DNA of 22,527 nt from Bacteroidetes bacterium UBA7368. Its GTDB lineage: Bacteria > Bacteroidota > Rhodothermia > Rhodothermales > UBA10348. Position numbers and translations under genes: made by a program. Where the stretch lies: assembly GCA_002469915.1 (NCBI GenBank), contig DKOG01000229.1:1-22527 (forward strand). Direction: 5' to 3'. Below, one piece after another: positions 7,767-16,077 of the stretch; the stretch's first letter is position 1, and each line of letters begins with the position of its first letter. The notes below the pieces were generated by a model that did no database searches, was not told the origin of the DNA, and worked only from the letters and a program-made list of their open reading frames with translations.

Positions 7767-8477
7767 ATGGCTAGTACGTTTGACCCGTCACAGTTGCACA
7801 TTCTTCTCGTCGATGATGAAGAAGACGTCGTTGAAGTTGTTTCTCATTTCCTTGAGCAGGAAGGATTCAACGTTCACAAAGCCTATGCGGGAAATGATGC
7901 GCTTGAAAAGGCCACTCCCGATATAGACCTCATCGTTCTGGACATTATGCTTCCAGAAATGGATGGGTATGAAATCTGTCGTCGCCTCCGTGGTCGCGTA
8001 GAAACAGAGACCATTCCGATCGTATTTCTTTCAGCCAAAGGCGAAGAAGACGATCAAGTCAAAGGCCTCATGATGGGTGCCGATGCCTACCTCACCAAGC
8101 CAGTCTCCCCACAGGTGATTGTTGCCCACGTGAAAGCGGTCCTACGCCGGAGTGGAATCGAAGAGAGTCGTACGCTTCAAGTTCGGAATCTTACGATTTA
8201 TGAAGATGAGTACCGTGCATCCCTCGATGGTAAAGACCTTGGTCTCACACTGACCGAGTTTGAATTGGTACGATACTTAGTTCGCCATCCACGAAAAGCA
8301 TTTACGCGCCAGCAGCTTCTAGAAACCATTTGGAAGGATGCGATGATGGTCACCGAAAGAACGGTCGATGCACACATCAAGAACCTACGCGAAAAACTGG
8401 GGTCATTTGCCCAGCACATTCAGACGGTTCGTGGTGTTGGCTATCGCTTCGTAGAAGAAGGAGAGCCTGAAGCATAG
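7767..8477 (+). CDS. OmpR/PhoB-family response regulator
   Basis: A 236-residue DNA-binding response regulator. The receiver domain (about 10-125) has the acidic pair in LLVDDEED, the phospho-acceptor D59 in LIVLDIMLPEMDG, the conserved Ser in FLSAKG and the Lys in LTKPVSP. A winged-helix DNA-binding domain follows (about 138-232), with LTEFELVRYLVRHPRKAFTR, the recognition-helix region RTVDAHIKNLREKLG and the C-terminal VRGVGYRF. It is expected to be phosphorylated by the kinase encoded 21 bases downstream in the same operon. PhoB-like by overall character, but no phosphate genes (pst, phoU) are nearby, so the stimulus is unknown. AGGA lies six bases before the ATG, an unusually clear ribosome binding site here. 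Confidence 0.93.
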   Translation: MASTFDPSQLHILLVDDEEDVVEVVSHFLEQEGFNVHKAYAGNDALEKATPDIDLIVLDIMLPEMDGYEICRRLRGRVETETIPIVFLSAKGEEDDQVKGLMMGADAYLTKPVSPQVIVAHVKAVLRRSGIEESRTLQVRNLTIYEDEYRASLDGKDLGLTLTEFELVRYLVRHPRKAFTRQQLLETIWKDAMMVTERTVDAHIKNLREKLGSFAQHIQTVRGVGYRFVEEGEPEA

Positions 8478-8498
8478 GCTTCCATTACGGTGTAGTCT

Positions 8499-9950
8499 AT
8501 GCCATCTCGGTTGGTAGAACGTCTTTTCCCGACAAGAGCGTCGACGCAGACGTGGATGATCTTAACATTCCTATTTTTTGTAGGAATAGCGGTCGCCACA
8601 GTCGGTCTGTATATCACGTTTGTGCTTCGAAATGAAGTTCAAATCTCGTATCAGCAAACCATGTTCCAGCAGGTGTCCCGTGTGGCGTCTGTGCTGGAAG
8701 ACGCGGACTCCAATGCGAATCGACTCGAAAAAATACTCACCATGTCCCAAATGGGCGATATCCAGATTGATGTCGCTGTTGGGGATTCTGTAGTCATAAA
8801 CTCTTCGGGGATGGCTTCGGCCATAAATCATCCGCTGTTTAATACTGCGGAAATGCAGTTTTCTTCCGGAACGGATGTAAATCATGTCGAGCGAGAGGTT
8901 TCGGGACAACACGTCTACTTTTCTGCCCTTCAGCGACCCGGCTCGGGGATGATTGTGCGTGTTAGACAGCCGAGTCCGTTGCTGTTCCGAATGATCAACA
9001 GACTGCAGTTCACGATGGTCGCTGCCATGATTATGGCATTGCTCTTGGCCGTATTCGGGAGCTGGATTGCCGCACAACGTGTTACTGAACCCCTGCAGAC
9101 GATCCGAAATAGTGCGAGGAGCATAAGTGAGGGCCGTCTAGACGAGGAAATCACAGTAGACTCAAGAGCGTCCGAATTTCAGGATTTGGCTAAAAGCCTG
9201 AATCTAATGTCGGATACCTTCAAGGAAAAGATTGATGAGTTACAGCGAATGGCTCATTTGCAGAATGAGTTCATCGGCAACGTATCCCATGAAGTCAGGA
9301 ATCCGATCTTCGCCGTCGGAGGCTACTTGGAAGCATTGGCTTCTAGCACGCTTTCAGATGATCAGCGCCGATTTTACGCTGAAAAGGGCCTTTCGAACCT
9401 TGAACGTCTGAATAACCTGTTCAATGATCTGATCGAAATTGCTCGATTGGAATATCGCGAAGACCTAATAAAGCCTAAGATCTTCGAGCTGTCTGAACTA
9501 TTGAATGATGTCTACGAGGTGCTCTGGAAGAAGGCTGAAGATAAAGGCATCGAACTGATCGTCGAAAACCCCTTCATTCTGGTCAGTGCAGATCGCGCCC
9601 GAATCCGTCAGGTGCTCATCAATCTCATCGATAATGCGGTAGCCTATTCAGACGCAGGAACAGTTCGGTGTCGATTCAGAAGACATTTGGAAAAAGTGCG
9701 AGTTGAAGTTGTGGACACCGGAAAAGGTATCCCTGAAGAGCATTTGGAACGTATATTTGAGCGGTTTCACCGCGTTGACCCGGACCGATCTCGCAAAAGT
9801 GGGGGCACCGGCCTGGGCTTGAGCATAGTTAAGCAAATATTGGCTGCTCACGGAGAAGCAGTTCACGTTGAGAGTACCCTTGGGCGAGGTACTCGTTTTT
9901 GGTTTGAACTTCCCTTTGAAGAATCGCATATTCCCGAAGCTGAAGCTTGA
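8499..9950 (+). CDS. Membrane sensor histidine kinase, PhoR-like
   Basis: A 483-residue inner-membrane kinase partner of the preceding regulator. Two membrane segments (about 18-43 and 168-191) bound a periplasmic sensor domain of about 125 residues. A HAMP domain (about 190-245), the HisKA dimerisation domain with H264 in NVSHEVRNPIFAVGG, and an ATPase domain follow, with the N box (LINLIDNAVAYS), G1 (VVDTGKGIPEEH), F box (IFERFHRVD) and G2 (GGTGLGLSIV). The usual HE(L/I)R-TP is HEVRNP, so Asn replaces Thr beside the active His; this position affects phosphatase activity in other HisKA kinases. The periplasmic domain resembles nothing I can name, so the signal is unknown. The end lies 171 bases before the E1 gene. 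Confidence 0.92.
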   Translation: MPSRLVERLFPTRASTQTWMILTFLFFVGIAVATVGLYITFVLRNEVQISYQQTMFQQVSRVASVLEDADSNANRLEKILTMSQMGDIQIDVAVGDSVVINSSGMASAINHPLFNTAEMQFSSGTDVNHVEREVSGQHVYFSALQRPGSGMIVRVRQPSPLLFRMINRLQFTMVAAMIMALLLAVFGSWIAAQRVTEPLQTIRNSARSISEGRLDEEITVDSRASEFQDLAKSLNLMSDTFKEKIDELQRMAHLQNEFIGNVSHEVRNPIFAVGGYLEALASSTLSDDQRRFYAEKGLSNLERLNNLFNDLIEIARLEYREDLIKPKIFELSELLNDVYEVLWKKAEDKGIELIVENPFILVSADRARIRQVLINLIDNAVAYSDAGTVRCRFRRHLEKVRVEVVDTGKGIPEEHLERIFERFHRVDPDRSRKSGGTGLGLSIVKQILAAHGEAVHVESTLGRGTRFWFELPFEESHIPEAEA

Positions 9951-10121
9951 TTGCATCAAGGCTAGGCCTCGGTTTCGCCCTGATTAACAGTGTTATGTTT
10001 TTAGGGAAGCTTCACCCAGACCCAATACCACCCTCCAAACATTTTTGTATTCTGAGACGTACAAGGAGGACCCGGTTTTTTCTGGGTTTACCCGTTCATC
10101 GATCTCAGAACCCGATTGGAT
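9951..10121 (+). promoter_or_regulatory. Leader region of the fused E1 gene
   Basis: A 171-base spacer. TATGTTTT (9994-10001) is one base off the TAnnTTTG box and could be the -7 element. A full-strength AAGGAGG (10063-10069) lies more than 50 bases before the E1 start, with no ATG, GTG or TTG at a usable distance. Next to it ACCCGG (10070-10075) can pair with CTGGGT (10082-10087) across six Ts. I see no hairpin with a proper terminator tail behind the kinase gene. Confidence 0.25.
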
Positions 10122-12257
10122 ATGGCGAGAGCATCAAAATCTGTTAAGAAAGCCACCGCAACCGCCGGAGATGGCGCCAGCGTAAATGTCGAAATGACAA
10201 CATCTACCAGTGGTCGAAAGCTGTTTGAAAGTGACTTTGATGTAAAACCCGTAGGTGTTTCTGATTTCGATCCCAGTGATTTGTTGAGCATTTATCAAAA
10301 AATGCTGACCTCTCGCCGTCTGGACGAAAAAATGCTCACGCTTCTGAAGCAGGGCAAAGGGTTTTTCCATATTGGATGCGCTGGTCACGAAGCGGCGCAG
10401 GCTGCCGTCGGATTTTTGAGTCGTCCTGGTGAAGACTGGTATAGTTTGTACTACCGGGATATGATGATGTACCTGATGTTGGGCGGTACCAAAGAAGAAA
10501 TCTTATTACATCATCTAGCCAAAGCCGATGATCCCAATTCTGGCGGTCGCCAGATGGCAGAGCATTTCGGAAATCGCTCGCGCAATATCCTCCCTATTTC
10601 CTCCTCTGTTGGCGCTCAGTTCTTACCCGCAGTAGGCGTTGCCCTTGCACTTCAACGAGAAAAAAAGGAAGCATACGTGTACTGCTCATGTGGTGATGGT
10701 GCTACATCCCAAGGTGATTTTCACGAAGCGCTGAACTGGGCTGCTCGGGAATCTGCGCCCGTATTGTTCATTGTTCAGGACAATGGATATGCTATTTCTG
10801 TGCCTGTTCGAGACCAGACCGCTGGTGGATCTGCTTTCAAATTGGCAAAGGGGTATGAAGGGCTAGCCCGTATTCATGTTGATGGCACCAATTTCTTTGA
10901 AACGTATGCCGCAGCCCAGGCTGCCATCGAACACATTAAGGCAGGCAAAGGACCCGTCTGTCTCGTTGCCGATCTTGTGCGTCTTCTCCCTCACTCCTCG
11001 TCTGATAATCACGCCAAATACCGCTCGCCGGAAGAATTGGAAGCAGACAAACGAGAAGATCCGATCCTGCAACTTGAAAAAGAACTGCTGAATGCGGGGC
11101 TATTGAAAGATGCCGACATTGTTCGGCTCCGAAAAGAAGTTCAGGTAGCGGTAGATGAAGCTACCGTTTGGGCTGATGCACAAGCGGATCCTGATCCCGA
11201 AACTGCTTTGTTGCATGTGTTGTCGGAAGAGGATTCGGGGCTAGAGTTTGAGTCTACCGAGCCTTCTGGAGAGCCTATCGTAGTCGTTGATGCCATTAAT
11301 CATGCATTGCATGAGGAAATGGAGCGCAATGAGAAAGTGATCGTGTACGGAGAAGATGTAGCCGGCGGTAAAGGAGGGGTATTCACAGCCACTCGTGAGC
11401 TAACCGCCAAGTTCGGTAAAGAACGTTGCTTCAACTCTCCCCTTGCCGAAGCATCCATCATTGGAACAGCCGTTGGTTTTGCGTCGGCTGGATTCAAACC
11501 AGTCGTTGAAATTCAGTTTGGAGACTACATCTGGCCAGCTATGCAGGCGCTGCGTAACCAAGTCGCTTCCTACCGATATCGTTCAAATGGAGATTGGGCC
11601 TGCCCAATGGTGATTAGAGTACCGGTTGGAGGATATATCCACGGTGGACTCTGCCATTCGCAGAATATCGAATCTATTTTCGCACACATGCCCGGATTCC
11701 AAATCGCCATGCCTTCAACGGCGGCAGATGCGAAGGGACTGCTCAAAGCAGCCATTCGAATGGATGATCCGGTCATCTTTATGGAGCACAAGGCACTGTA
11801 TCGCTCAGCCGCCGCTCGAAGCCCTGAACCCGATTCTGAATATCTCCTACCGTTTGGAAAGGCCCGCACCGTTAGAGAAGGAACCGATCTAACGATCGTC
11901 ACCTATGGAATGATGGTGCACAAATCAGTGAATGCAGCCCGCCAACTCGAAAAAGAAGGCCTCTCGGTTGAAATCATTGATCTTCGTACCCTCCTTCCCA
12001 TCGATATGGATACCGTATTGGCTTCCGTTCGGAAGACAAGTCGGGCGTTAGTGGTGTACGAAGACCATGAGTTCTTAGGCTACGGAGCAGAGCTCGCGGC
12101 ACAGATTGCCGATATCGCATTCTTTGAGCTCGATGCGCCGGTCAAACGACTGGCAGGGAAGTTCGCTCAGATTGCATTCGCCGACCCTCTCGAGAGAGCT
12201 CTTCTTCCTCAGGACGAAGACATCCTCGATGCAGTTAGAAATCTGGCGTCCCTCTAA
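10122..12257 (+). CDS. 2-oxoacid dehydrogenase E1, alpha and beta subunits fused
   Basis: A 711-residue thiamine-diphosphate enzyme: the decarboxylating E1 of a 2-oxoacid dehydrogenase complex, with alpha and beta chains joined. Residues 1-45 are a Ser/Thr/Lys-rich leader. The alpha part (about 50-365) has FFHIGCAGHEAAQ, WYSLYYRD and the ThDP motif GDGATSQGDFHEALN...DNGYAIS (191-226). A linker follows (about 365-385), then the beta part with VIVYGEDVAGGKGGVF, FNSPLAEASIIGTAVGFA and PVGGYIHGGLCHSQNIE, and a transketolase C-terminal domain ending near 705. The sequence fits the branched-chain 2-oxoacid or pyruvate E1 group; which substrate it uses cannot be decided. E2 and E3 are not adjacent. 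The ATG at 10122 is preferred to a TTG two codons earlier. Fused E1 proteins are known in Bacteroidota and relatives. It converges on the next gene with a 5-base gap. Confidence 0.92.
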   Translation: MARASKSVKKATATAGDGASVNVEMTTSTSGRKLFESDFDVKPVGVSDFDPSDLLSIYQKMLTSRRLDEKMLTLLKQGKGFFHIGCAGHEAAQAAVGFLSRPGEDWYSLYYRDMMMYLMLGGTKEEILLHHLAKADDPNSGGRQMAEHFGNRSRNILPISSSVGAQFLPAVGVALALQREKKEAYVYCSCGDGATSQGDFHEALNWAARESAPVLFIVQDNGYAISVPVRDQTAGGSAFKLAKGYEGLARIHVDGTNFFETYAAAQAAIEHIKAGKGPVCLVADLVRLLPHSSSDNHAKYRSPEELEADKREDPILQLEKELLNAGLLKDADIVRLRKEVQVAVDEATVWADAQADPDPETALLHVLSEEDSGLEFESTEPSGEPIVVVDAINHALHEEMERNEKVIVYGEDVAGGKGGVFTATRELTAKFGKERCFNSPLAEASIIGTAVGFASAGFKPVVEIQFGDYIWPAMQALRNQVASYRYRSNGDWACPMVIRVPVGGYIHGGLCHSQNIESIFAHMPGFQIAMPSTAADAKGLLKAAIRMDDPVIFMEHKALYRSAAARSPEPDSEYLLPFGKARTVREGTDLTIVTYGMMVHKSVNAARQLEKEGLSVEIIDLRTLLPIDMDTVLASVRKTSRALVVYEDHEFLGYGAELAAQIADIAFFELDAPVKRLAGKFAQIAFADPLERALLPQDEDILDAVRNLASL

Positions 12258-12262
12258 CGACT

Positions 12263-13432
12263 TTAGAGTTCAGCAAGGGTCCGGTCTAGATCGGCAATCA
12301 AATCGCGAACATCTTCTATCCCAACTGATAGGCGAATGAGCGAGTCATGCAGGCCTGCAGCATGGCGTTCGTTTGCCGGAATAGAGGCGTGCGTCATAGT
12401 AGCAGGATGATTCATGAGACTTTCCACCCCGCCAAGACTTTCTGCGAGTGTAAAGACCTGCGTCGATGAAAGCACCTGAGTAGCTGCCTCCATACTATCG
12501 TCTTTGAGTAGGAAAGAAACCATTCCTCCAAATCCATCCATCTGACGGCTGGCCAGTTCATAGCCTTCAAAGTCAGGCAAACCTGGATAGTATACTTTGC
12601 CCACCTTTTCGTGCGCAGACAGAAATTCGGCAATCGCTTGAGCATTTGAACAGTGGCGTTCCATGCGAACCTGAAGGGTTTTTGTCCCTCTCAAGGTTAG
12701 AAAGCAATCCATAGGGCCAGGTACGGCTCCTGCGGACTTGATTAAGAAGCGCAATTTTTCATTCCACTCATCGTCGTTGGTGCAAATAGCGCCACCAATC
12801 ACATCGGAATGCCCACCCAGATATTTAGTCGTGGAATGCACCACCAAATCTGCGCCCTGCTCCAGAGGACGTTGGAGTATGGGTGAGGCAAACGTGTTAT
12901 CCACGACGGCTACTACATCATACTCGTGAGCTAACTTTGAGAGCGCGGAAATATCTACCACGCGAACGAGCGGATTAGTAGGTGTTTCTATCCAGAGTAA
13001 TTTCGTTTCAGGTTTAATCGCGTTGCGAACTACATCCAGATCCGTCATATCCACGAAATCAGAAGAGATACCGAAGGGCCCAAACACTTGACGAATGAGA
13101 CGATAGGTTCCACCGTACAAATCATTGGAAGCCACAATATGATCGCCTGGGCGTAAACATTTTACAATCGCGTCTGTCGCTGCAACACCTGATGAAAAAC
13201 AGATACCATGCTGCGCGGACTCTAAAGCAGCGAGGTTGCCTTCAAGCGCCGTCCTTGTCGGATTGGTAACACGACCATACTCGTGTCCTTTATGATCACC
13301 AGGGGCAGCCTGGGCATACGTAGACGTCTGATATACTGGAGTCATGACGGCTCCTGTAGACGGGTCAGGCTCTTGACCAGCATGAACCGATTTAGTGCCA
13401 AGACCCATGTGGTCGATCAACTCTTGCTTCAT
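12263..13432 (-). CDS. Cystathionine gamma-synthase or gamma-lyase
   Basis: A 389-residue PLP enzyme of the Cys/Met metabolism family (metB/mccB type). The PLP lysine is K203 in VVHSTTKYLGGHSD, with D178 (VVDNTFASP) under the cofactor ring and YGRVTNPTR (52-60) reaching across the dimer. The ending AESLGGVESLMNHPATMTHA carries the Glu typical of gamma-synthases and gamma-lyases and absent from beta-lyases. It either builds cystathionine from an activated homoserine and cysteine or splits cystathionine to cysteine; sequence alone does not separate these. It is a single gene, with a strong hairpin upstream that ends the neighbouring transcript, so it has its own promoter in the roughly 55-base gap. 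I see no SAM riboswitch. An alternative start is Met9. Confidence 0.92.
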   Translation of the reverse strand: MKQELIDHMGLGTKSVHAGQEPDPSTGAVMTPVYQTSTYAQAAPGDHKGHEYGRVTNPTRTALEGNLAALESAQHGICFSSGVAATDAIVKCLRPGDHIVASNDLYGGTYRLIRQVFGPFGISSDFVDMTDLDVVRNAIKPETKLLWIETPTNPLVRVVDISALSKLAHEYDVVAVVDNTFASPILQRPLEQGADLVVHSTTKYLGGHSDVIGGAICTNDDEWNEKLRFLIKSAGAVPGPMDCFLTLRGTKTLQVRMERHCSNAQAIAEFLSAHEKVGKVYYPGLPDFEGYELASRQMDGFGGMVSFLLKDDSMEAATQVLSSTQVFTLAESLGGVESLMNHPATMTHASIPANERHAAGLHDSLIRLSVGIEDVRDLIADLDRTLAEL

Positions 13433-13488
13433 TCTATTCTAAATATGCGTTGGGTTCGAGGAGATTCCTGAAATCGAGGTATAAAGTC

Positions 13489-13519
13489 AGGGGGCGGGCT
13501 GCTACGCAACCCGCCCCCT
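13489..13519 (-). terminator. Hairpin terminator behind the TPR lipoprotein gene
   Basis: AGGGGGCGGG (13489-13498) and CCCGCCCCCT (13510-13519) form a perfect 10-bp stem with an 11-base loop, in the gap between two minus-strand genes. Read on the minus strand it lies about 65 bases after the TPR gene stop and is followed by TGACTTTATA, a weak T tract. It separates the TPR gene from the cystathionine gene. Confidence 0.65.
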
Positions 13520-13582
13520 TAAATTGGTCAGTAGCGACCCTCAATTGCAAGTAGAACGGGTTTAAAAACCAGTTCCAACTAC

Positions 13583-14794
13583 TTATTCGCCTGTGTCAGA
13601 ATAACCGGCGCATTCTTCTACTGAGCGAGCTTTGTCAAGCTCGTCTGTCTGCACGTAAGACTGATACAATGCCATGCATACGCCCGTTGCATCTTCGCCT
13701 GCACTTTCGAACAGTGACTTAGCTGTTTCGAGAGGAGCGATAGCTGAATCAAAAATTTCCCGGCGCTCATCTACTAATGCATTGATGGTTGCTTCGCGCT
13801 CTGAAATCTGATCACGGCTTAGATCTCCACGCTCAGCGCTCAACGCTTCGTCAAGTGAGCGAACCTGATCGTTCACATCCACTGCCATGTTGATGTATGC
13901 CGCACCGAGGTTGTAATAAGCATTGCTGTAATCCGGATCGAGTTCGATCGCTTTTTCCAACTGAGCAACAGCTGCAGGATAGTCTTCGATCTGGGTTAGC
14001 AGTGTTCCGTAATTGAACCGGAACAGTTTGTTGTCTGGTTCGCGTTCTACAGCCGTCTTGTAGCTTTCAAGCGCTTTGTCAATTTGTCCAGATGCTTGGT
14101 AGGCATTCAGCAACTCAGTCTGCACGTCGGCATTTTCAGGAAATTGGCTAGCCGCATCTTCCAACAGAGCGATCCCATCATCTACGCGATCATAGGTCTG
14201 ATACAAACCCGCAAGAAAGCGGTAAGTATCGGGCTCTGTGTCACCCGTTTCCAGAGCCATTTCAAACGGTGCGATGGCATCTTCAGGCTGATTGGCGTTC
14301 ATGTAAGCGTATGCTTCATTGACGAACGCACCTGAGGAATCCGGAAAAATATCTCCGGCAGTGTGGAAGTAGCGGGCTGCAACCACAAATTCACTGTCGT
14401 CATTACGACCACGGTTGAATGCCTGAATTCCTCGGGTGAATTCAGAGGCATACGCAAATCGCATGCTGTTCGTCACCGTTTCATCCAACAAAGGATCAAT
14501 GTTTTTGGCTGCAGTGAATGCGTCAACCATCTGATGAATCAGATCGATGTGCTCAGCCTGATCCATGATAGCGAATGCTTTTTGTGAAAGAACACGCCCT
14601 TTCAGTTCAAGTGCTTCAGAATTTGCAGGGTCTTTCTCGAGAGCGGTCTCAAGATTTTGGAGAGCCCGATCATAATCTTGATTACGGAGATCAAGTTTCG
14701 CGCCTTCTACGTTAGGGTCGCTTGAACAGCCATCCGCGCCGATAAATAGAAAAGCACCGATGAGAAGGCTAAGAAGAATGGGAAATCGCTTCAT
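13583..14794 (-). CDS. TPR-repeat lipoprotein
   Basis: A 403-residue protein from the ATG at 14794, or 406 from an ATG three codons earlier; I favour MKRF because it gives a normal signal peptide. The signal (MKRFPILLSLLIGAFLFIGADGC) ends in a cysteine with a loose lipobox (ADGC), so attachment to a membrane by lipid is likely but not certain. The mature part is largely tetratricopeptide repeats: a pair near 35-90, then a run of at least four between about 165 and 290, including AYYNLGAAYINMA. A charged helical segment (about 300-350, RDQISEREATINALVDERRE) and a short Cys-containing tail follow. TPR lipoproteins usually scaffold other envelope proteins; no partner is evident here. It is transcribed alone between a 270-base upstream spacer and the GC-rich terminator. 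Confidence 0.85.
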   Translation of the reverse strand: MKRFPILLSLLIGAFLFIGADGCSSDPNVEGAKLDLRNQDYDRALQNLETALEKDPANSEALELKGRVLSQKAFAIMDQAEHIDLIHQMVDAFTAAKNIDPLLDETVTNSMRFAYASEFTRGIQAFNRGRNDDSEFVVAARYFHTAGDIFPDSSGAFVNEAYAYMNANQPEDAIAPFEMALETGDTEPDTYRFLAGLYQTYDRVDDGIALLEDAASQFPENADVQTELLNAYQASGQIDKALESYKTAVEREPDNKLFRFNYGTLLTQIEDYPAAVAQLEKAIELDPDYSNAYYNLGAAYINMAVDVNDQVRSLDEALSAERGDLSRDQISEREATINALVDERREIFDSAIAPLETAKSLFESAGEDATGVCMALYQSYVQTDELDKARSVEECAGYSDTGE

Positions 14795-14981
14795 AACTAC
14801 CATGTTTGGTAACGTTCGTTCGTCGTGTGAAAAGTAAATCCGTGGAACCGTTTCTGGTGGGAAGGTTCACTTTAGGCCGTTAACTCGCTAGGAGTTCGGC
14901 TTCGGATACACCATAAAACCATTAAAAAATGCGGTAAAAACATCTTGAAACCGACGCCTAACCGATTTTTATGCGTCTTTC

Positions 14982-14997
14982 AATGTAATATTACATT
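14982..14997. promoter_or_regulatory. 16-base perfect palindrome, candidate operator
   Basis: AATGTAATATTACATT is its own reverse complement and lies in the spacer between the divergent TPR gene and the fumarylacetoacetase operon, 69 bases before the first operon start codon. TAGTCTTG (15029-15036), one base off TAnnTTTG, is a possible -7 box downstream, which would put the palindrome just upstream of the promoter. The rest of the spacer (14795-15065) is AT-rich and shows no gene. Confidence 0.45.
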
Positions 14998-15065
14998 CGA
15001 GTTCATACAAGGTTTAACCGAGAGTTCTTAGTCTTGACCAATATCCACGGATAGAGTTTCCCTTC

Positions 15066-16055
15066 ATGCCCGATCGTACGCCGTCAATTCCCAAATACTC
15101 AAGTGTTAAAACACTCCTAAATGGTCTATTTGACTATGCTGGGCTGTTTCCACCTGCCTCGCTACCTCTTGAAGAGGCCATCCGAGAATATATGGACCAT
15201 CGAAGCGATCCAGATGCTTGGATGATGGGTCCGTTTGTCGTCCCGGTTTCTCGGCTGGACGAAGTCGTTTCCCTGAGCGCCCTCTTCACGACTGAGTCCC
15301 CCGTTTCGTTCGATGTACTGCCACGCAGAGCACCTTCGATAGCCGAATTCTACGAATCCCTAAGGGAAGACCTCTCTACATGTGCCCAATTCGAAACGCA
15401 AATGCAGGGTAAAGCATCAGTCGATGCCCTAGAATTCAGTTTCCCTTCAGACGCTCTTCTCGATGGAAAAACGGCCGTTAGCAGCATTCACCAAGTTCGA
15501 TCAATCTTAGAGGGTGCTGAACGTGGATCACTTGCGGTCTTTGCAGAGATATCTCGCTCAGAAAACTACCTGCAACAACTTCCATTGTATTTCCTTGGCT
15601 TAGCCTCCCAGTCCACAGAGAACCAACCTATTTTCGGCAAGATTCGGTGTGGGGGCATGTCCAAATCAGACTTCCCCACTCCATTTGAATTGGCCTCCTT
15701 CATTCACACCGCTGTTCGGGTTAATCACCCATTTAAAGCTACTGCTGGCCTACATCATCCCCTTCGTCACTTTAATGAGACCCAGGGAGTGACTATGCAC
15801 GGCTTTTTAAATGTATTTTTTGCAACCACATTGGCCGGTGTACACGACTTGAATCCGGCGCGCATTCAAACCATTCTTGAAGACGAACGCTCTGAGTCTT
15901 TCAGATTCACTCCTTCAGGCATATGTTGGAATGAGTTAGAGGCCAGCACGACATCGTTTCTTAAAGCACGATCATCCCTTGGACTCTCCATCGGCAGTTG
16001 TAGTTTTACAGAGCCAAGAGAAGATCTCCACCATCTCGGTTGGTTAACCCAGTAA
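15066..16055 (+). CDS. Conserved protein of unknown function beside fumarylacetoacetase
   Basis: A 329-residue soluble protein without signal peptide or membrane segments. I do not know its function. Stretches look strongly constrained: LFDYAGLFPPASLPLEEA (21-38), GKIRCGG (191-197), a segment rich in potential catalytic residues, HPFKATAGLHHPLRH (221-235), then MHGFLNVFFA (244-253) and a C-terminal GSCSFTEPREDLHHLGWL (310-327). I recall proteins with the same segments, unannotated, next to tyrosine-degradation genes in other bacteria, which argues for a conserved partner rather than a chance neighbour. The alternation of helices and strands would suit a TIM barrel, but that is a guess. It is the first gene of a two-gene operon, 22 bases before fumarylacetoacetase. 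A role in handling maleylacetoacetate or fumarylacetoacetate is plausible but unproven. Confidence 0.85.
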   Translation: MPDRTPSIPKYSSVKTLLNGLFDYAGLFPPASLPLEEAIREYMDHRSDPDAWMMGPFVVPVSRLDEVVSLSALFTTESPVSFDVLPRRAPSIAEFYESLREDLSTCAQFETQMQGKASVDALEFSFPSDALLDGKTAVSSIHQVRSILEGAERGSLAVFAEISRSENYLQQLPLYFLGLASQSTENQPIFGKIRCGGMSKSDFPTPFELASFIHTAVRVNHPFKATAGLHHPLRHFNETQGVTMHGFLNVFFATTLAGVHDLNPARIQTILEDERSESFRFTPSGICWNELEASTTSFLKARSSLGLSIGSCSFTEPREDLHHLGWLTQ

Positions 16056-16077
16056 TCTGTCAGATAAATTAGTTCAC

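Noticed and set aside
8571..9077. A 168-codon minus-strand frame inside the first histidine kinase
   Set aside because: The plus strand encodes a complete kinase here; the antisense protein is His/Arg/Ser-rich as expected from a shadow frame.
9947..10147. A 66-codon plus-strand frame from TTG overlapping the kinase stop, running across the E1 start
   Set aside because: No ribosome site, non-ATG start, overlap with a well-supported gene, and no recognisable content.
13433..13489. SAM riboswitch upstream of the cystathionine enzyme
   Set aside because: The leader is under 60 bases and lacks the conserved core, and the upstream hairpin belongs to the TPR transcript.
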